From positions 33,331-97,330 of the forward strand of contig NZ_BMTV01000031.1 of NCBI RefSeq assembly GCF_014649855.1: a stretch of DNA of 64,000 nucleotides. The letters run 5' to 3'. Under the pieces are notes generated by a model. That model was not told the origin of the DNA. It worked only from the letters and a program-made list of their open reading frames with translations, and searched no databases. Each line of letters opens with the position of its first letter. Position 1 is the stretch's first letter. The DNA comes from Streptomyces roseolus. GTDB lineage: Bacteria; Actinomycetota; Actinomycetes; Streptomycetales; Streptomycetaceae. The position numbers and the translations under genes were made by a program. Of this stretch, positions 7,739 through 15,797 are shown piece after piece.

Positions 7739-8413
7739 GTGGAATCCGTGATCGTCGCCATCGACGGCCCCTCCGGCACGGGCAAGTCGAGCACCTCGAA
7801 GGCGGTCGCCGCCAAGCTGGGTCTCGACTACCTGGACACCGGCGCCCAGTACCGGGCGATCACCTGGTGGATGATCGGCAACGGGATCGACGTGGACGAC
7901 GCCGACGCCGTGGCGAACGCCGCCGGCAAGCCCGTCATCGTCTCCGGCACGGACCCGTCCCGCCCCACGATCACCGTGGACGGCGTCGACGCCGCGGGAC
8001 CGATCCGCACGGAGGAGGTCACCTCCCGGGTCAGCGCGGTCAGCGCCGTCCCCGAGGTCCGCGCGCTCATCACCGATCTCCAGCGTCGCATCGCCCGCGA
8101 GGCCGAGCGCGGCATCGTCGTCGAGGGCCGGGACATCGGCACCACCGTCCTCCCCGACGCCGACCTCAAGATCTTCCTCACCGCCTCGCCCGAGGCCCGC
8201 GCCGCCCGCCGCTCCGGCGAGCTGAAGGGCGCCGACGTGCGGGCCACCCAGGAGGCCCTGGTCAAGCGGGACGCGGCGGACTCCAGCCGCAAGACCTCCC
8301 CGCTCGCCAAGGCCGACGACGCCGTCGAGGTGGACACCACCGAGCTCACCCTCGACCAGGTCATCGAGTGCGTCGTCACCCTGGTGGAGGAGAAGAGGAC
8401 GGCCGTCAAGTGA
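7739..8413 (+). CDS. cmk: Cytidylate kinase
   Basis: 224 residues, the normal size. The P-loop is G-P-S-G-T-G-K-S-S (residues 10-18), followed by Y-L-D-T-G-A-Q-Y-R-A (substrate site) and V-E-G-R-D-I-G-T-T-V, all standard for bacterial CMP/dCMP kinase. It phosphorylates CMP and dCMP for pyrimidine nucleotide recycling. GTG start chosen because M-E-S-V-I-V-A-I-D-G-P places the P-loop at the usual distance. Its stop overlaps the plsC start by 4 bases. Confidence 0.96.
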   Translation: MESVIVAIDGPSGTGKSSTSKAVAAKLGLDYLDTGAQYRAITWWMIGNGIDVDDADAVANAAGKPVIVSGTDPSRPTITVDGVDAAGPIRTEEVTSRVSAVSAVPEVRALITDLQRRIAREAERGIVVEGRDIGTTVLPDADLKIFLTASPEARAARRSGELKGADVRATQEALVKRDAADSSRKTSPLAKADDAVEVDTTELTLDQVIECVVTLVEEKRTAVK

Positions 8414-9054
8414 CCCAGCCGTCCGCGAAGGGCGCCGCGGTCGGCCGCCGCATAGGCATCGGGCTGATGTACGGCTTCTGGAAGCCGCGCGTCCTCGGCG
8501 CCTGGCGGGTGCCGGCCACCGGGCCCGTCATCCTGGCCGTCAACCACGCGCACAACATCGACGGCCCCATGCTCATGGGCACCGCCCCGCGCCCCGTGCA
8601 CTTCCTCATCAAGAAGGAGGCGTTCGTCGGGCCGCTGGGCAGCTTCCTGGAGGGCATCGGCCAGCTCAAGGTCGACCGCGACTCCACCGATCGCACGGCG
8701 ATCGGGAACGCGCTGGGCGTGCTGGAGCAGGGCGGCGTCCTCGGGATCTTCCCCGAGGGCACCCGCGGCGAGGGCGACTTCGCCTCGCTCCGCGCCGGCC
8801 TCGCCTACTTCGCCGTCCGCAGCGGCGCCCCGATCGTGCCGGTCGCGGTCCTCGGCAGCACCGAGCGGCCCGGACGGCTCGTCAAGGGGCTGCCGGCCCT
8901 CCGCAGCAGGGTGGACGTCGTCTTCGGGGAGGCCTTCGAGGCCGGCGACGGCAGCGGGCGGCGTACCCGCAAGGCGCTCGACCAGGCCACGCTCCGCATC
9001 CAGGAGCACCTCACCGGCCATCTGAAAAACGCCAGGCGCCTCACCGGGCGCTGA
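8410..9054 (+). CDS. plsC: 1-acyl-sn-glycerol-3-phosphate acyltransferase family (PlsC)
   Basis: 214 residues, GTG start overlapping the cmk stop (GTGA). Contains the acyltransferase blocks N-H-A-H-N-I-D (H-x4-D catalytic motif), G-x-L-K-V-D-R, F-P-E-G-T-R and I-V-P-V-A-V in the right order. It acylates lysophosphatidate at the inner face of the membrane in phospholipid synthesis, or is a close relative with a different acceptor. The cmk-plsC-der order is widespread in actinobacteria. Confidence 0.92.
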   Translation: MTQPSAKGAAVGRRIGIGLMYGFWKPRVLGAWRVPATGPVILAVNHAHNIDGPMLMGTAPRPVHFLIKKEAFVGPLGSFLEGIGQLKVDRDSTDRTAIGNALGVLEQGGVLGIFPEGTRGEGDFASLRAGLAYFAVRSGAPIVPVAVLGSTERPGRLVKGLPALRSRVDVVFGEAFEAGDGSGRRTRKALDQATLRIQEHLTGHLKNARRLTGR

Positions 9055-9130
9055 GCCACACTCTCAGTAGTGGGCCCCACGGCTCCGGCCGCCGGGACCA
9101 CCGACCACGAATGATCAAGGAACGGACTTC

Positions 9131-10579
9131 ATGAACGACCAGCACGACCACGGGGCACTTGGCGACGCCGAGTACGCGGAGTTCATGGAGCTCGCCGCGG
9201 AAGAGGGCTTCGACGTCGAGGACGTCGAGGAGGCGATCGAGGAGGCCGGCCACGGCCCGCTCCCCGTCCTCGCCGTCGTCGGCCGTCCGAACGTCGGCAA
9301 GTCGACCCTGGTGAACCGCATCATCGGCCGCCGCGAGGCGGTCGTCGAGGACAAGCCGGGCGTCACCCGCGACCGCGTCACCTACGAGGCCGAGTGGGCC
9401 GGCCGCCGCTTCAAGGTCGTCGACACCGGCGGCTGGGAGCAGGACGTCCTCGGCATCGACGCCTCCGTCGCCACCCAGGCCGAGTACGCCATCGAGGCCG
9501 CCGACGCCTGCCTCTTCGTCGTCGACGCCACCGTCGGCGCCACCGACACCGACGAGGCCGTCGTCAGGCTGCTCCGCCGCGCCGGCAAGCCGGTCGTCCT
9601 GGCGGCCAACAAGGTCGACGGCCAGTCCGGCGAGGCCGACGCGGCCATGCTGTGGTCCCTCGGCCTCGGCGAGCCGTTCCCGGTCTCCTCGCTGCACGGC
9701 CGGGGCACCGGCGACCTCCTCGACGAGGTGCTGCGGAAGCTGCCCGAGGCCCCCGAGCAGACCTTCGGCAAGGCGATCGGCGGCCCCCGCCGCATCGCCC
9801 TCATCGGCCGCCCCAACGTCGGCAAGTCCTCCCTCCTCAACAAGGTGGCGGGCGAGGACCGCGTGGTCGTCAACGAGCTGGCCGGCACCACCCGCGACCC
9901 GGTCGACGAGCTGATCGAGCTCGGCGGCACGACGTGGAAGTTCGTCGACACCGCCGGCATCCGCAAGAAGGTCCACCTCCAGGCCGGCGCCGACTACTAC
10001 GCCTCCCTCCGCACGGCCGCCGCCGTGGAGAAGGCCGAGGTGGCGGTCATCCTCATCGACACCACCGACCAGATCTCGGTGCAGGACCAGCGGATCATCA
10101 CGATGGCCGTCGAGTCCGGCCGCGCCATCGTCATCGCGTACAACAAGTGGGACGAGCTCGACGAGGAGCGCCGTTACTACCTGGAGCGCGAGATCGAGAC
10201 CGAGATGCAGCAGGTCTCCTGGGCGCCCCGGGTCAACGTCTCCGCCAAGACCGGCCGCCACATGGAGAAGCTGGTCCCGGCGATCGAGACCGCCCTCGCC
10301 GGCTGGGAGACCCGCGTTCCCACCGGCCGGCTCAACGCCTTCCTCGGCGAGCTGGTCGCGGCCCACCCGCACCCGGTCCGCGGCGGCAAGCAGCCCCGCA
10401 TCCTCTTCGGCACCCAGGCCGGCACCAAGCCCCCGCGCTTCGTGCTCTTCGCCTCCGGCTTCCTCGAGGCCGGCTACCGCCGCTTCATCGAGCGCCGGCT
10501 GCGCGAGGAGTTCGGTTTCGAGGGCACCCCGATCCACATCTCGGTCCGCGTGCGCGAGAAGCGCGGCAAGAAGAAGTAA
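9131..10579 (+). CDS. der: Ribosome-assembly GTPase Der (EngA)
   Basis: 482 residues with two GTPase domains in tandem: G1 motifs G-R-P-N-V-G-K-S-T near residues 51-59 and G-R-P-N-V-G-K-S-S near 226, each followed by a D-T-G/D-T-A-G switch II motif and N-K-V-D or N-K-W-D for guanine recognition, then a C-terminal KH-like domain. The first 45 residues form an acidic helical extension common in actinobacterial Der. The protein binds the 50S subunit during assembly. Last gene of the tyrA-cmk-plsC-der run; an exceptionally strong hairpin follows. Confidence 0.97.
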   Translation: MNDQHDHGALGDAEYAEFMELAAEEGFDVEDVEEAIEEAGHGPLPVLAVVGRPNVGKSTLVNRIIGRREAVVEDKPGVTRDRVTYEAEWAGRRFKVVDTGGWEQDVLGIDASVATQAEYAIEAADACLFVVDATVGATDTDEAVVRLLRRAGKPVVLAANKVDGQSGEADAAMLWSLGLGEPFPVSSLHGRGTGDLLDEVLRKLPEAPEQTFGKAIGGPRRIALIGRPNVGKSSLLNKVAGEDRVVVNELAGTTRDPVDELIELGGTTWKFVDTAGIRKKVHLQAGADYYASLRTAAAVEKAEVAVILIDTTDQISVQDQRIITMAVESGRAIVIAYNKWDELDEERRYYLEREIETEMQQVSWAPRVNVSAKTGRHMEKLVPAIETALAGWETRVPTGRLNAFLGELVAAHPHPVRGGKQPRILFGTQAGTKPPRFVLFASGFLEAGYRRFIERRLREEFGFEGTPIHISVRVREKRGKKK

Positions 10580-10594
10580 CCCGCGCCGTGAGCA

Positions 10595-10645
10595 CGGCCG
10601 AGGGCCGGAGACGTACCGTACGCGTACGTCTCCGGCCCTCGGCCG
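10595..10645 (+). terminator. Perfect 21-bp hairpin after der
   Basis: Arms 10595-10615 and 10625-10645 are exact reverse complements with a 9-base loop. There is no U tract, as is common in Streptomyces. It lies between the der stop and a converging minus-strand gene, so it likely stops transcription both ways. Confidence 0.85.
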
Positions 10646-10667
10646 TTCCTCGTTCTCCCGACCGCGC

Positions 10668-11006
10668 TCAGAAGCCGCGGCGGGGCCCCGGCGGCAGCGC
10701 CGCTTGCGGGGGGTGGTGCTGGGGGGTCGACCAGGCCGGCGGGTACGCCGCGCGGTGCTGGCCCTGGACCCCCGTGAGGCCGGTGAACCCCGACAGGCCC
10801 GTGCTCATCGCCGTGCCGAAGGCCCGGAACGCCAGCTCCTCCTCGCCGCTGCGGTCACCCGGAAGCGTGCGGAACGACCGGCGGTACTCCGAGTACAGGG
10901 CGTCGAAGATGGGCGTCGCCGAGTACCCGGCCGGAACTTCCTGCGCCGGGCGCATGCCGGGGATCGGACTCGGATGCGGTGGGGGGAAAGGGTCGTATGC
11001 GTGCAC
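10668..11006 (-). CDS. Small Pro-rich hypothetical protein
   Basis: About 112 residues from a GTG at 11006 (V-H-A-Y-D-P-F); the frame stays open upstream and another start is possible, including an internal Met (G-M-R-P-A-Q). The sequence is Pro/His-rich at both ends, with a central region (A-T-P-I-F-D-A-L-Y-S-E-Y-R-R-S-F-R-T-L-P-G) that looks like a folded helical core. This resembles small conserved streptomycete proteins but I cannot name a family. It converges on der across the hairpin, and follows 11135-11917 on the same strand by about 130 bases. Confidence 0.6.
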   Translation of the reverse strand: MHAYDPFPPPHPSPIPGMRPAQEVPAGYSATPIFDALYSEYRRSFRTLPGDRSGEEELAFRAFGTAMSTGLSGFTGLTGVQGQHRAAYPPAWSTPQHHPPQAALPPGPRRGF

Positions 11007-11134
11007 GTAGGTGCCAACGACCCCGCCGCCCGTCGGATGCGGGCGGCTCTCCGAAAGAGGGGCCCGCCGGGGGCGGGGCACGGTCGGGATCCCCGGCCCG
11101 CGCACCGGCCCTCTCCCCGGACGCCCGTCGGCCA

Positions 11135-11917
11135 TCAGGTCCCGGCCAGCGGCATCGCGGCGGCGACCAGGCGCCCGTTGGCCGCGGCCTTCTCCAGGGC
11201 GTCCCGGAGCAGGTCCTCGCGCGGCTGCTGGCCGATGGAGCCGACCGGCGCGGCGAAGACGAGCACCGTGTGCGACTTGTTGGCCGCCGCGCGCCAGCCC
11301 TCGGTGACCTGGAGCGGCTGGTGCGCCTGCCACCAGGCGGACTGGCCGGCGCCGCCCGGGCCGGGCTGGAGCACCGAGTGCAGCTGGCCCATGGCGACCA
11401 GGACCGACCAGCCGGGCAGCGCGGCCGGCTTGGTGTTCAGGTCCTCGACGGGGTGGAAGCCCTGCTCGGAGAGGAGCGACAGGAACTCGTCGGTGAGCCC
11501 GCCGGAACCGGGCCGGGCCACCGGCGCGGTCGGCTCCACGACCAGCGCCGGGTGCAGCTCGCCGTCGATCAGGACGAGGCCGCTGGTGACGCCGAGCACG
11601 GCCTGCTCGGGGTGGGCCGCGGAGAGGGCGTCGGCGGCGTCGGCGGCCGTGATGGAGGCGACGGCGCCTTGGAGCTGGTCCTCGGCGACCTGGACCACCT
11701 GCGACGGGATGCAGCTGGCGTGGGCGAACGCCAGGACCGCGGTCTCCTCGCCGACGAACAGCACCGTGGAGGTGCGCTCCTGCTCGGAGTCGCCCGGCGT
11801 GCGGCAGGAGGTGCAGTCGTAGCTGCCCGGGGCGTTGTCGCCGGCGAGCAGCCGGTCGGCTTCTTCGTCGCCGATCTCGGCGCGTACGTCCTCGCTGACG
11901 TCGAGCATGCGCGGCAC
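11135..11917 (-). CDS. Conserved actinobacterial hypothetical protein with C-x2-C motif
   Basis: 260 residues, GTG start with GGGAG about 9 bases upstream. The N-terminal part carries D-C-T-S-C-R-T-P-G, a possible metal or redox pair, followed by two alpha/beta regions with G-V-T-S-G-L-V-L-I-D-G-E and L-P-G-W-S-V-L-V-A-M-G-Q strands. It has no signal peptide and no membrane segment. I recognise the type as a conserved streptomycete protein downstream of der but no function is known to me. It is divergent from the Rpf-like gene at 12188. Confidence 0.78.
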   Translation of the reverse strand: MPRMLDVSEDVRAEIGDEEADRLLAGDNAPGSYDCTSCRTPGDSEQERTSTVLFVGEETAVLAFAHASCIPSQVVQVAEDQLQGAVASITAADAADALSAAHPEQAVLGVTSGLVLIDGELHPALVVEPTAPVARPGSGGLTDEFLSLLSEQGFHPVEDLNTKPAALPGWSVLVAMGQLHSVLQPGPGGAGQSAWWQAHQPLQVTEGWRAAANKSHTVLVFAAPVGSIGQQPREDLLRDALEKAAANGRLVAAAMPLAGT

Positions 11918-12187
11918 GGAGGGCTCCCTGGATTCGGTACGGACGGACCCCGGGCCTTTCCCGGGCGTCTCATGCCGAGTTCAACGGGTCAGGCGCGGGC
12001 GGGGTCACGCGCGGAAGGGAGACAAGTTGCCGCCGGCGCGTGCGGACGCCCCCCGGAACGGCCGCCGCCGGGCCCCCGGAGGGGGCGGCCTCGGGGGCCG
12101 GCGGGGGTGACTCCGACCGGGTGGGAAGTGAACGGTGTTCCGCGCGGCACGGGCACGGGGCCCGGGCGGCCGACCTAGCCTGCGGCG

Positions 12188-12916
12188 ATGTCGATGATCC
12201 GATTGTGGACAGCCGGCTCGCTCGCGGCGGCCTCCGCGGCGGCGCTGCTCGCCCTCCACCAGGCGCCCGTCGCCCTGGCCGCGCCCGGCGACGACGGGCC
12301 CGGCACGGCCGGGGCACCCGGAGCGCCCGGCGTACCGGCCGTCCCCGTGCTGCCCGACGCGGCGGCCGGCGCGGTCGCGGAAGCGCTCGCCGACGCCGCG
12401 GCCGCCGTGGAGGCCGCCCAGGGCGCCGGCGCCGGGAGCGTCGGGTCGGCGCCCCCGCCCCCCTCGGCGGGACCGCCGGGCGTGCCCGCGTACCCCTGCG
12501 CCGAGGACCAGTGGCCCTGGGGCTGCGTCGCCGAGTGCGAGAGCAGCGGACGCTGGGACGCCAACACCGGCAACGGCTACTACGGCGGGCTCCAGTTCTG
12601 GCAGCCCACCTGGATCGAGTACGGCGGCCTCGCGTACGCCCGCCGAGCCGACCTCGCCACCCGCCGGCAGCAGATCACCGTCGCCGAGGACGTCCTGCGC
12701 GTACAGGGCTGGGGTGCCTGGCCCGTCTGCTCCAAGCGGTACGGGCTCAGCGGCCGCGCCCACACCGTGCAGCCCGGCGACACCCTCGCCGGCATCGCCC
12801 GCCGCTTCGCGGTCAAGGGCGGCTGGCAGCGGCTCTACGAGGCCAACAAGGCCGTCATCGGACCCGACCCGAACCGCCTGTACGTCGGCATGATGCTGCG
12901 CATCGCACCGCTCTGA
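12188..12916 (+). CDS. Secreted Rpf-like transglycosylase with LysM domain
   Basis: 242 residues. A signal peptide (first about 32 residues, A-L-A-A-P cut region) is followed by a Gly/Ala/Pro linker, an Rpf/transglycosylase-like domain (about 95-170; W-G-C-V-A-E-C-E-S-S-G-R-W with the catalytic-type Glu, then N-G-Y-Y-G-G-L-Q-F-W-Q-P-T-W) and a C-terminal LysM module (T-V-Q-P-G-D-T-L-A-G-I-A-R-R-F). Such resuscitation-promoting-factor proteins cleave peptidoglycan outside the cell during germination. Many streptomycete rpf genes carry a c-di-AMP riboswitch; I looked in 11918-12187 and could not recognise one. Confidence 0.92.
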   Translation: MSMIRLWTAGSLAAASAAALLALHQAPVALAAPGDDGPGTAGAPGAPGVPAVPVLPDAAAGAVAEALADAAAAVEAAQGAGAGSVGSAPPPPSAGPPGVPAYPCAEDQWPWGCVAECESSGRWDANTGNGYYGGLQFWQPTWIEYGGLAYARRADLATRRQQITVAEDVLRVQGWGAWPVCSKRYGLSGRAHTVQPGDTLAGIARRFAVKGGWQRLYEANKAVIGPDPNRLYVGMMLRIAPL

Positions 12917-12923
12917 GCGGCTG

Positions 12924-12953
12924 GGCGAGGCGGCCTTCCGCCGCCGCCTCGCC
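12924..12953 (+). terminator. Hairpin after the Rpf-like gene
   Basis: Eleven-base perfect inverted repeat (12924-12934 with 12943-12953), 8-base loop, starting 8 bases after the stop codon. Confidence 0.75.
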
Positions 12954-13693
12954 GTGGGGAGCCCGGCCGCCGGGACGCGGTCGCGGTTCGGGGAGGAGCG
13001 TGCCCGGCGGCAGGCCGTCGGCACGCGCCGCTCGGCCGGGACCACCGCCGTTCCGGCTCCGGCCGCGAGGGCGGGGCAGGGCGTACGGGCCGCGGGCCGC
13101 TTCGGCGACCAGGACCACGCGGGCGCGGCGGGGCGCAGCGCCGCCCTCCGGCGTTCGCCCCGAAGGCACACCGCCCCGGTCGCGGGCCGGGCCCCTCCTC
13201 CGTGGCCTGCGACCACGCCCGCGCGTCCGGCTGCCCTGACTCCCTCCGGGTGGCCGAGGCGGGCCGCGACGTCGACGGGGCCGGGCGCCCCGGGGTCCGC
13301 GCCCCTCCGGGCCGCACGGGGGAGCGAGGGGCCTCCCCGCGTCAGCGGGAGGGCCGACGGCGTCCACGGGGTGGGCCGGCGCGGCCCGCTCCGCCCCCGC
13401 CCCCACCGGGGCGGATCTCACGCGGACGGGTGCCAGGGCCCGCCTGGACCGCCAGGAGCCGTACACCGTACGGGGGGATCCGGTCCCCGTCCGCTCCGAG
13501 CTCCTGGAGCGGCCGCCCCGGCCGTGGGGCCTGCCTCCCCACGGCCCGCCGACGGGCCGGGCGCGGCCGGGTGGACGGGGGGCGACGCGGAACCGCGCGG
13601 TCGTCCCCCCGACCGGTCACCGGCCGCGAGGCGCGCCGCCGCCGGAGCAGTACAGTCGCCCCGACCTACCGACTGACCGGGGGGAACCGGCAG
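12954..13693 (+). other. 740-bp GC-rich stretch without a convincing gene
   Basis: Several long frames are open here on both strands, but all translate to Arg/Pro/Gly/Ala-rich sequence without domain-like patterns, as expected of random GC-rich DNA. The last 30 bases form the leader of the GT4 gene. I see no repeat or RNA signature. Confidence 0.55.
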
Positions 13694-14977
13694 ATGCGTA
13701 TCTCTTTCCTGCTCCACAACGGCTATCACTACGGCGGCACGATCCGGACCACGTTCACGCTCGCCGAACACCTCGCGGAACGTCACGAGGTGGAGATCGT
13801 CTCGGTCTTCCGCCACCGCGACCGGCCCCGACTCGGCCTTCCCGCGGGGGTGACGCTCCGTCACCTCGTCGACCTGCGGGAGGACTCGCCGGAGTACGAC
13901 GGCGACCACCCCGACGCCCACCGCCCCGCCCGGGTCTTCCCGCGCGGCGACGGCCGGTGGAAGCAGTACAGCGCGCTGACCGACGCGCGGATCGGGGACC
14001 TGCTGCGCGGGGTGGCGGCGGACGTCCTCGTCGGCACCCGGCCGGGGCTCAACGTCCAGCTGGCCCGGCAGGCGGGGGCGGGGCCCGTCCTCGTCGCCCA
14101 GGAACACCTCGTCCTCGACGGGCACAGCCGCCGGCTGCGCCGGGACATCGTCCACGAGTACGGGCTCCTCGACCTCGTCACCACCGTCACCGAGGCCGAC
14201 GCGCGGTCCTACCGGCGGCTCGGGCTGCCCGATTCCGTCCGCGTCGAGTCGGTGCCCAACGGGGTGCCCGCGCCGGCCGTGCCGCCCGCCGACCCCTCGT
14301 CCCGGGTGGTCGTCGCGGCCGGCCGGCTCACCCGGGTCAAACGTTTCGACGTGCTCGTCGACGCCTTCGCCGAACTGGCCGGCGACCACCCCGACTGGAG
14401 CCTGCGGATCTACGGCAGCGGGGACGCGGCGCAGGACCTGCGGACGCCGCTGACCCGGCAGATCGAGGCCCTCGGGCTCGGCGGGCGGGTCCGGCTGATG
14501 GGCCAGGTCCACCCCATGGAGCCGGAGTGGGCGAAGGGCTCGATCGCGGCCGTCACCTCCGAGCGGGAGGCCTTCGGCATGACGATCGTGGAGGCGATGC
14601 GGTGCGGCCTCCCGGTGGTCGCCGCGGACTGCCCGCACGGGCCGCGCGAGATCGTCGAGGACGGCGTCGACGGCCGGCTCGTGCCCGTCGGGGACCCCCG
14701 CGCGGTGGCCCGCGCGCTGGGCGAGCTGATGGACGACGAGGAGCGGCGGGCGAAGGCGGGCCGGGCCGCGCTCGCGGCGGCGGAACGCTTCGACCCCGCC
14801 CGCATCGCCGCCCGCCACGAGCAGCTGTGGACCGAGCTCGTGGCCCGCGCCGCACCCCGCCGCACCCACTCCCCGGCGGCCGCCGCCCGGCACGCCTGGA
14901 CGGGCCGGGCCTACGACGCCGCCTACACCGCCAAGGCCGGCGCGGGCCGCGCCCTGCGCCGCCTCGGCCTGCGCTGA
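13694..14977 (+). CDS. GT4-family glycosyltransferase
   Basis: 427 residues with a GT-B fold pattern: an N-terminal acceptor domain beginning M-R-I-S-F-L-L-H-N-G-Y-H-Y-G-G-T, and a C-terminal nucleotide-sugar domain with V-V-A-A-G-R-L-T-R-V-K-R-F-D near residue 205, then the E-R-E-A-F-G-M-T-I-V-E-A-M block (E-x7-E motif) near 295. ATG with a GGGG stretch upstream. It probably transfers a sugar to a cell-surface or secondary-metabolite acceptor. A basic C-terminal tail (about 390-427) follows the catalytic domain. Monocistronic; substrate not deducible. Confidence 0.88.
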   Translation: MRISFLLHNGYHYGGTIRTTFTLAEHLAERHEVEIVSVFRHRDRPRLGLPAGVTLRHLVDLREDSPEYDGDHPDAHRPARVFPRGDGRWKQYSALTDARIGDLLRGVAADVLVGTRPGLNVQLARQAGAGPVLVAQEHLVLDGHSRRLRRDIVHEYGLLDLVTTVTEADARSYRRLGLPDSVRVESVPNGVPAPAVPPADPSSRVVVAAGRLTRVKRFDVLVDAFAELAGDHPDWSLRIYGSGDAAQDLRTPLTRQIEALGLGGRVRLMGQVHPMEPEWAKGSIAAVTSEREAFGMTIVEAMRCGLPVVAADCPHGPREIVEDGVDGRLVPVGDPRAVARALGELMDDEERRAKAGRAALAAAERFDPARIAARHEQLWTELVARAAPRRTHSPAAAARHAWTGRAYDAAYTAKAGAGRALRRLGLR

Positions 14978-15019
14978 CGCCGCCCCGCACCCCGCCGCCG
15001 CGGCCCGCCGGCCCGGCGG

Positions 15020-15244
15020 CGGGCTCGTGATCCGCATCCGCTCGTAACCCGTGAACTCCGGGTGCACGTCGGGCACGCCGATCCGGAGCGGCACCGGCTC
15101 GACGGCGAAGCCCGCGGAGGTGGTCACGGGACAGAGGTGACCGGTCTTCTTGTGGTCGGTGGTGGTGAGCCGGTCGATCAGGATCCGGCCGAGCCGCTCC
15201 CGTCCGCCCGATTCCGCCGTGATGGCCGCGGCCTCGGTCCTCAT
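15020..15244 (-). pseudogene. Relic of cytochrome c oxidase subunit I (ctaD) with internal deletion
   Basis: Read on the minus strand from ATG at 15244, the frame gives M-R-T-E-A then L-T-T-T-D-H-K-K-T-G, the N-terminal signature of haem-copper oxidase subunit I. A few residues later it gives A-G-F-A-x4-P-L-R-I-G-V-P-D-V, which matches the family's A-G-F-A-N-W-I-M-P-L-Q-I-G-A-P-D-V, normally about 70 residues further on. So the N-terminal tip is fused to the start of the next conserved block with the first membrane helices missing, and homology stops after P-D-V. The frame then runs open, by GC bias, through the antisense of the glycosyltransferase. No haem ligands remain: a dead fragment. 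Confidence 0.7.
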
Positions 15245-15342
15245 CGACGCCTCCGCCCCGTGTTCCGTTCTCCGGCGCCGGCCGGCGTGAGCGTGATGTG
15301 GGGGAACGGTGAGGGAGTGGCGCGCGGACGCGGCCCGCATTA

Positions 15343-15404
15343 CTCCGGTGAATTCATTCGAACAGTTCGTGCGAACCTCCGGGTGTTTTTTCGAATTACC
15401 GGAG
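15343..15404. promoter_or_regulatory. AT-rich regulatory patch with nested inverted repeats
   Basis: Arms at 15343-15355 and 15393-15404 (CTCCGGTGAATTC and GAATTACCGGAG, one base missing) enclose GTTCGTGCGAAC at 15365-15376. The patch is much more AT-rich than its surroundings and lies between the ctaD relic and the I78 inhibitor gene, so it may be the old divergent promoter. Confidence 0.45.
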
Positions 15405-15496
15405 AAACGGCCGGAAACCGACGTTCCGCCGCAGCCGTGCCGATCGCGCCGACTGTCGAGAAGTTGTGACGCAAGCGTGACCGCCAGGGGACTAAC

Positions 15497-15721
15497 GTGA
15501 ACCCCATGGCACCCATGTCGCGCAGCCCCGAACCCTCCCGAGACGCGCCCGAGTCCTATGTGGGCCTCGACGCCGACGGCGCCGGCCGGCTCGCCCGGAC
15601 GCGCGGCTGGCGCGTCGTCCGGACCCTCCCGCCCGGTGCGATCGTCACCATGGAGTACGTCGCCGGACGGCTCAACTTCGAGGTCGAGGACGACACCGTC
15701 ACCCGCTGCTGGATCGGCTGA
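15497..15721 (+). CDS. I78-family peptidase inhibitor-like protein
   Basis: About 70 residues; starts at GTG 15497, ATG 15506 or ATG 15515 are all in frame. The core G-W-R-V-V-R-T-L-P-P-G, then I-V-T-M-E-Y and R-L-N-F-E-V-E-D-D-T-V-T-R-C-W-I-G at the C-terminus matches the Inhibitor_I78 fold common in streptomycetes, with its conserved terminal C-W-x-G. No signal peptide is visible, so it would act inside the cell or against endogenous proteases. A strong hairpin follows. Confidence 0.82.
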   Translation: MNPMAPMSRSPEPSRDAPESYVGLDADGAGRLARTRGWRVVRTLPPGAIVTMEYVAGRLNFEVEDDTVTRCWIG

Positions 15722-15739
15722 TTCCGGCCCCGGACGCGG

Positions 15740-15778
15740 GAAGGGCCCCGACCGCGCGCTGCGCGGTCGGGGCCCTTC
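15740..15778. terminator. Bidirectional 17-bp hairpin between I78 and PAP2 genes
   Basis: Arms 15740-15756 and 15762-15778 pair perfectly around a 5-base loop between two converging genes, so it can serve both. Confidence 0.85.
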
Positions 15779-15797
15779 GCGTACGGACGGGGGCGGG

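Noticed and set aside
11918..12187. Possible c-di-AMP (ydaO) riboswitch upstream of the Rpf-like gene
   Set aside because: The family often has one, but I could not find its conserved sequence blocks here.
12005..13216. 403-codon minus-strand frame opposite the Rpf gene
   Set aside because: Low-complexity composition, no domain pattern, and mostly antisense to a clear secreted protein gene.
13418..15340. 640-codon minus-strand frame over the glycosyltransferase
   Set aside because: Except for the ctaD-like start (15020-15244) it is the antisense of the GT4 gene, Arg/Gly/Val/Asp-rich, and kept open by GC bias.
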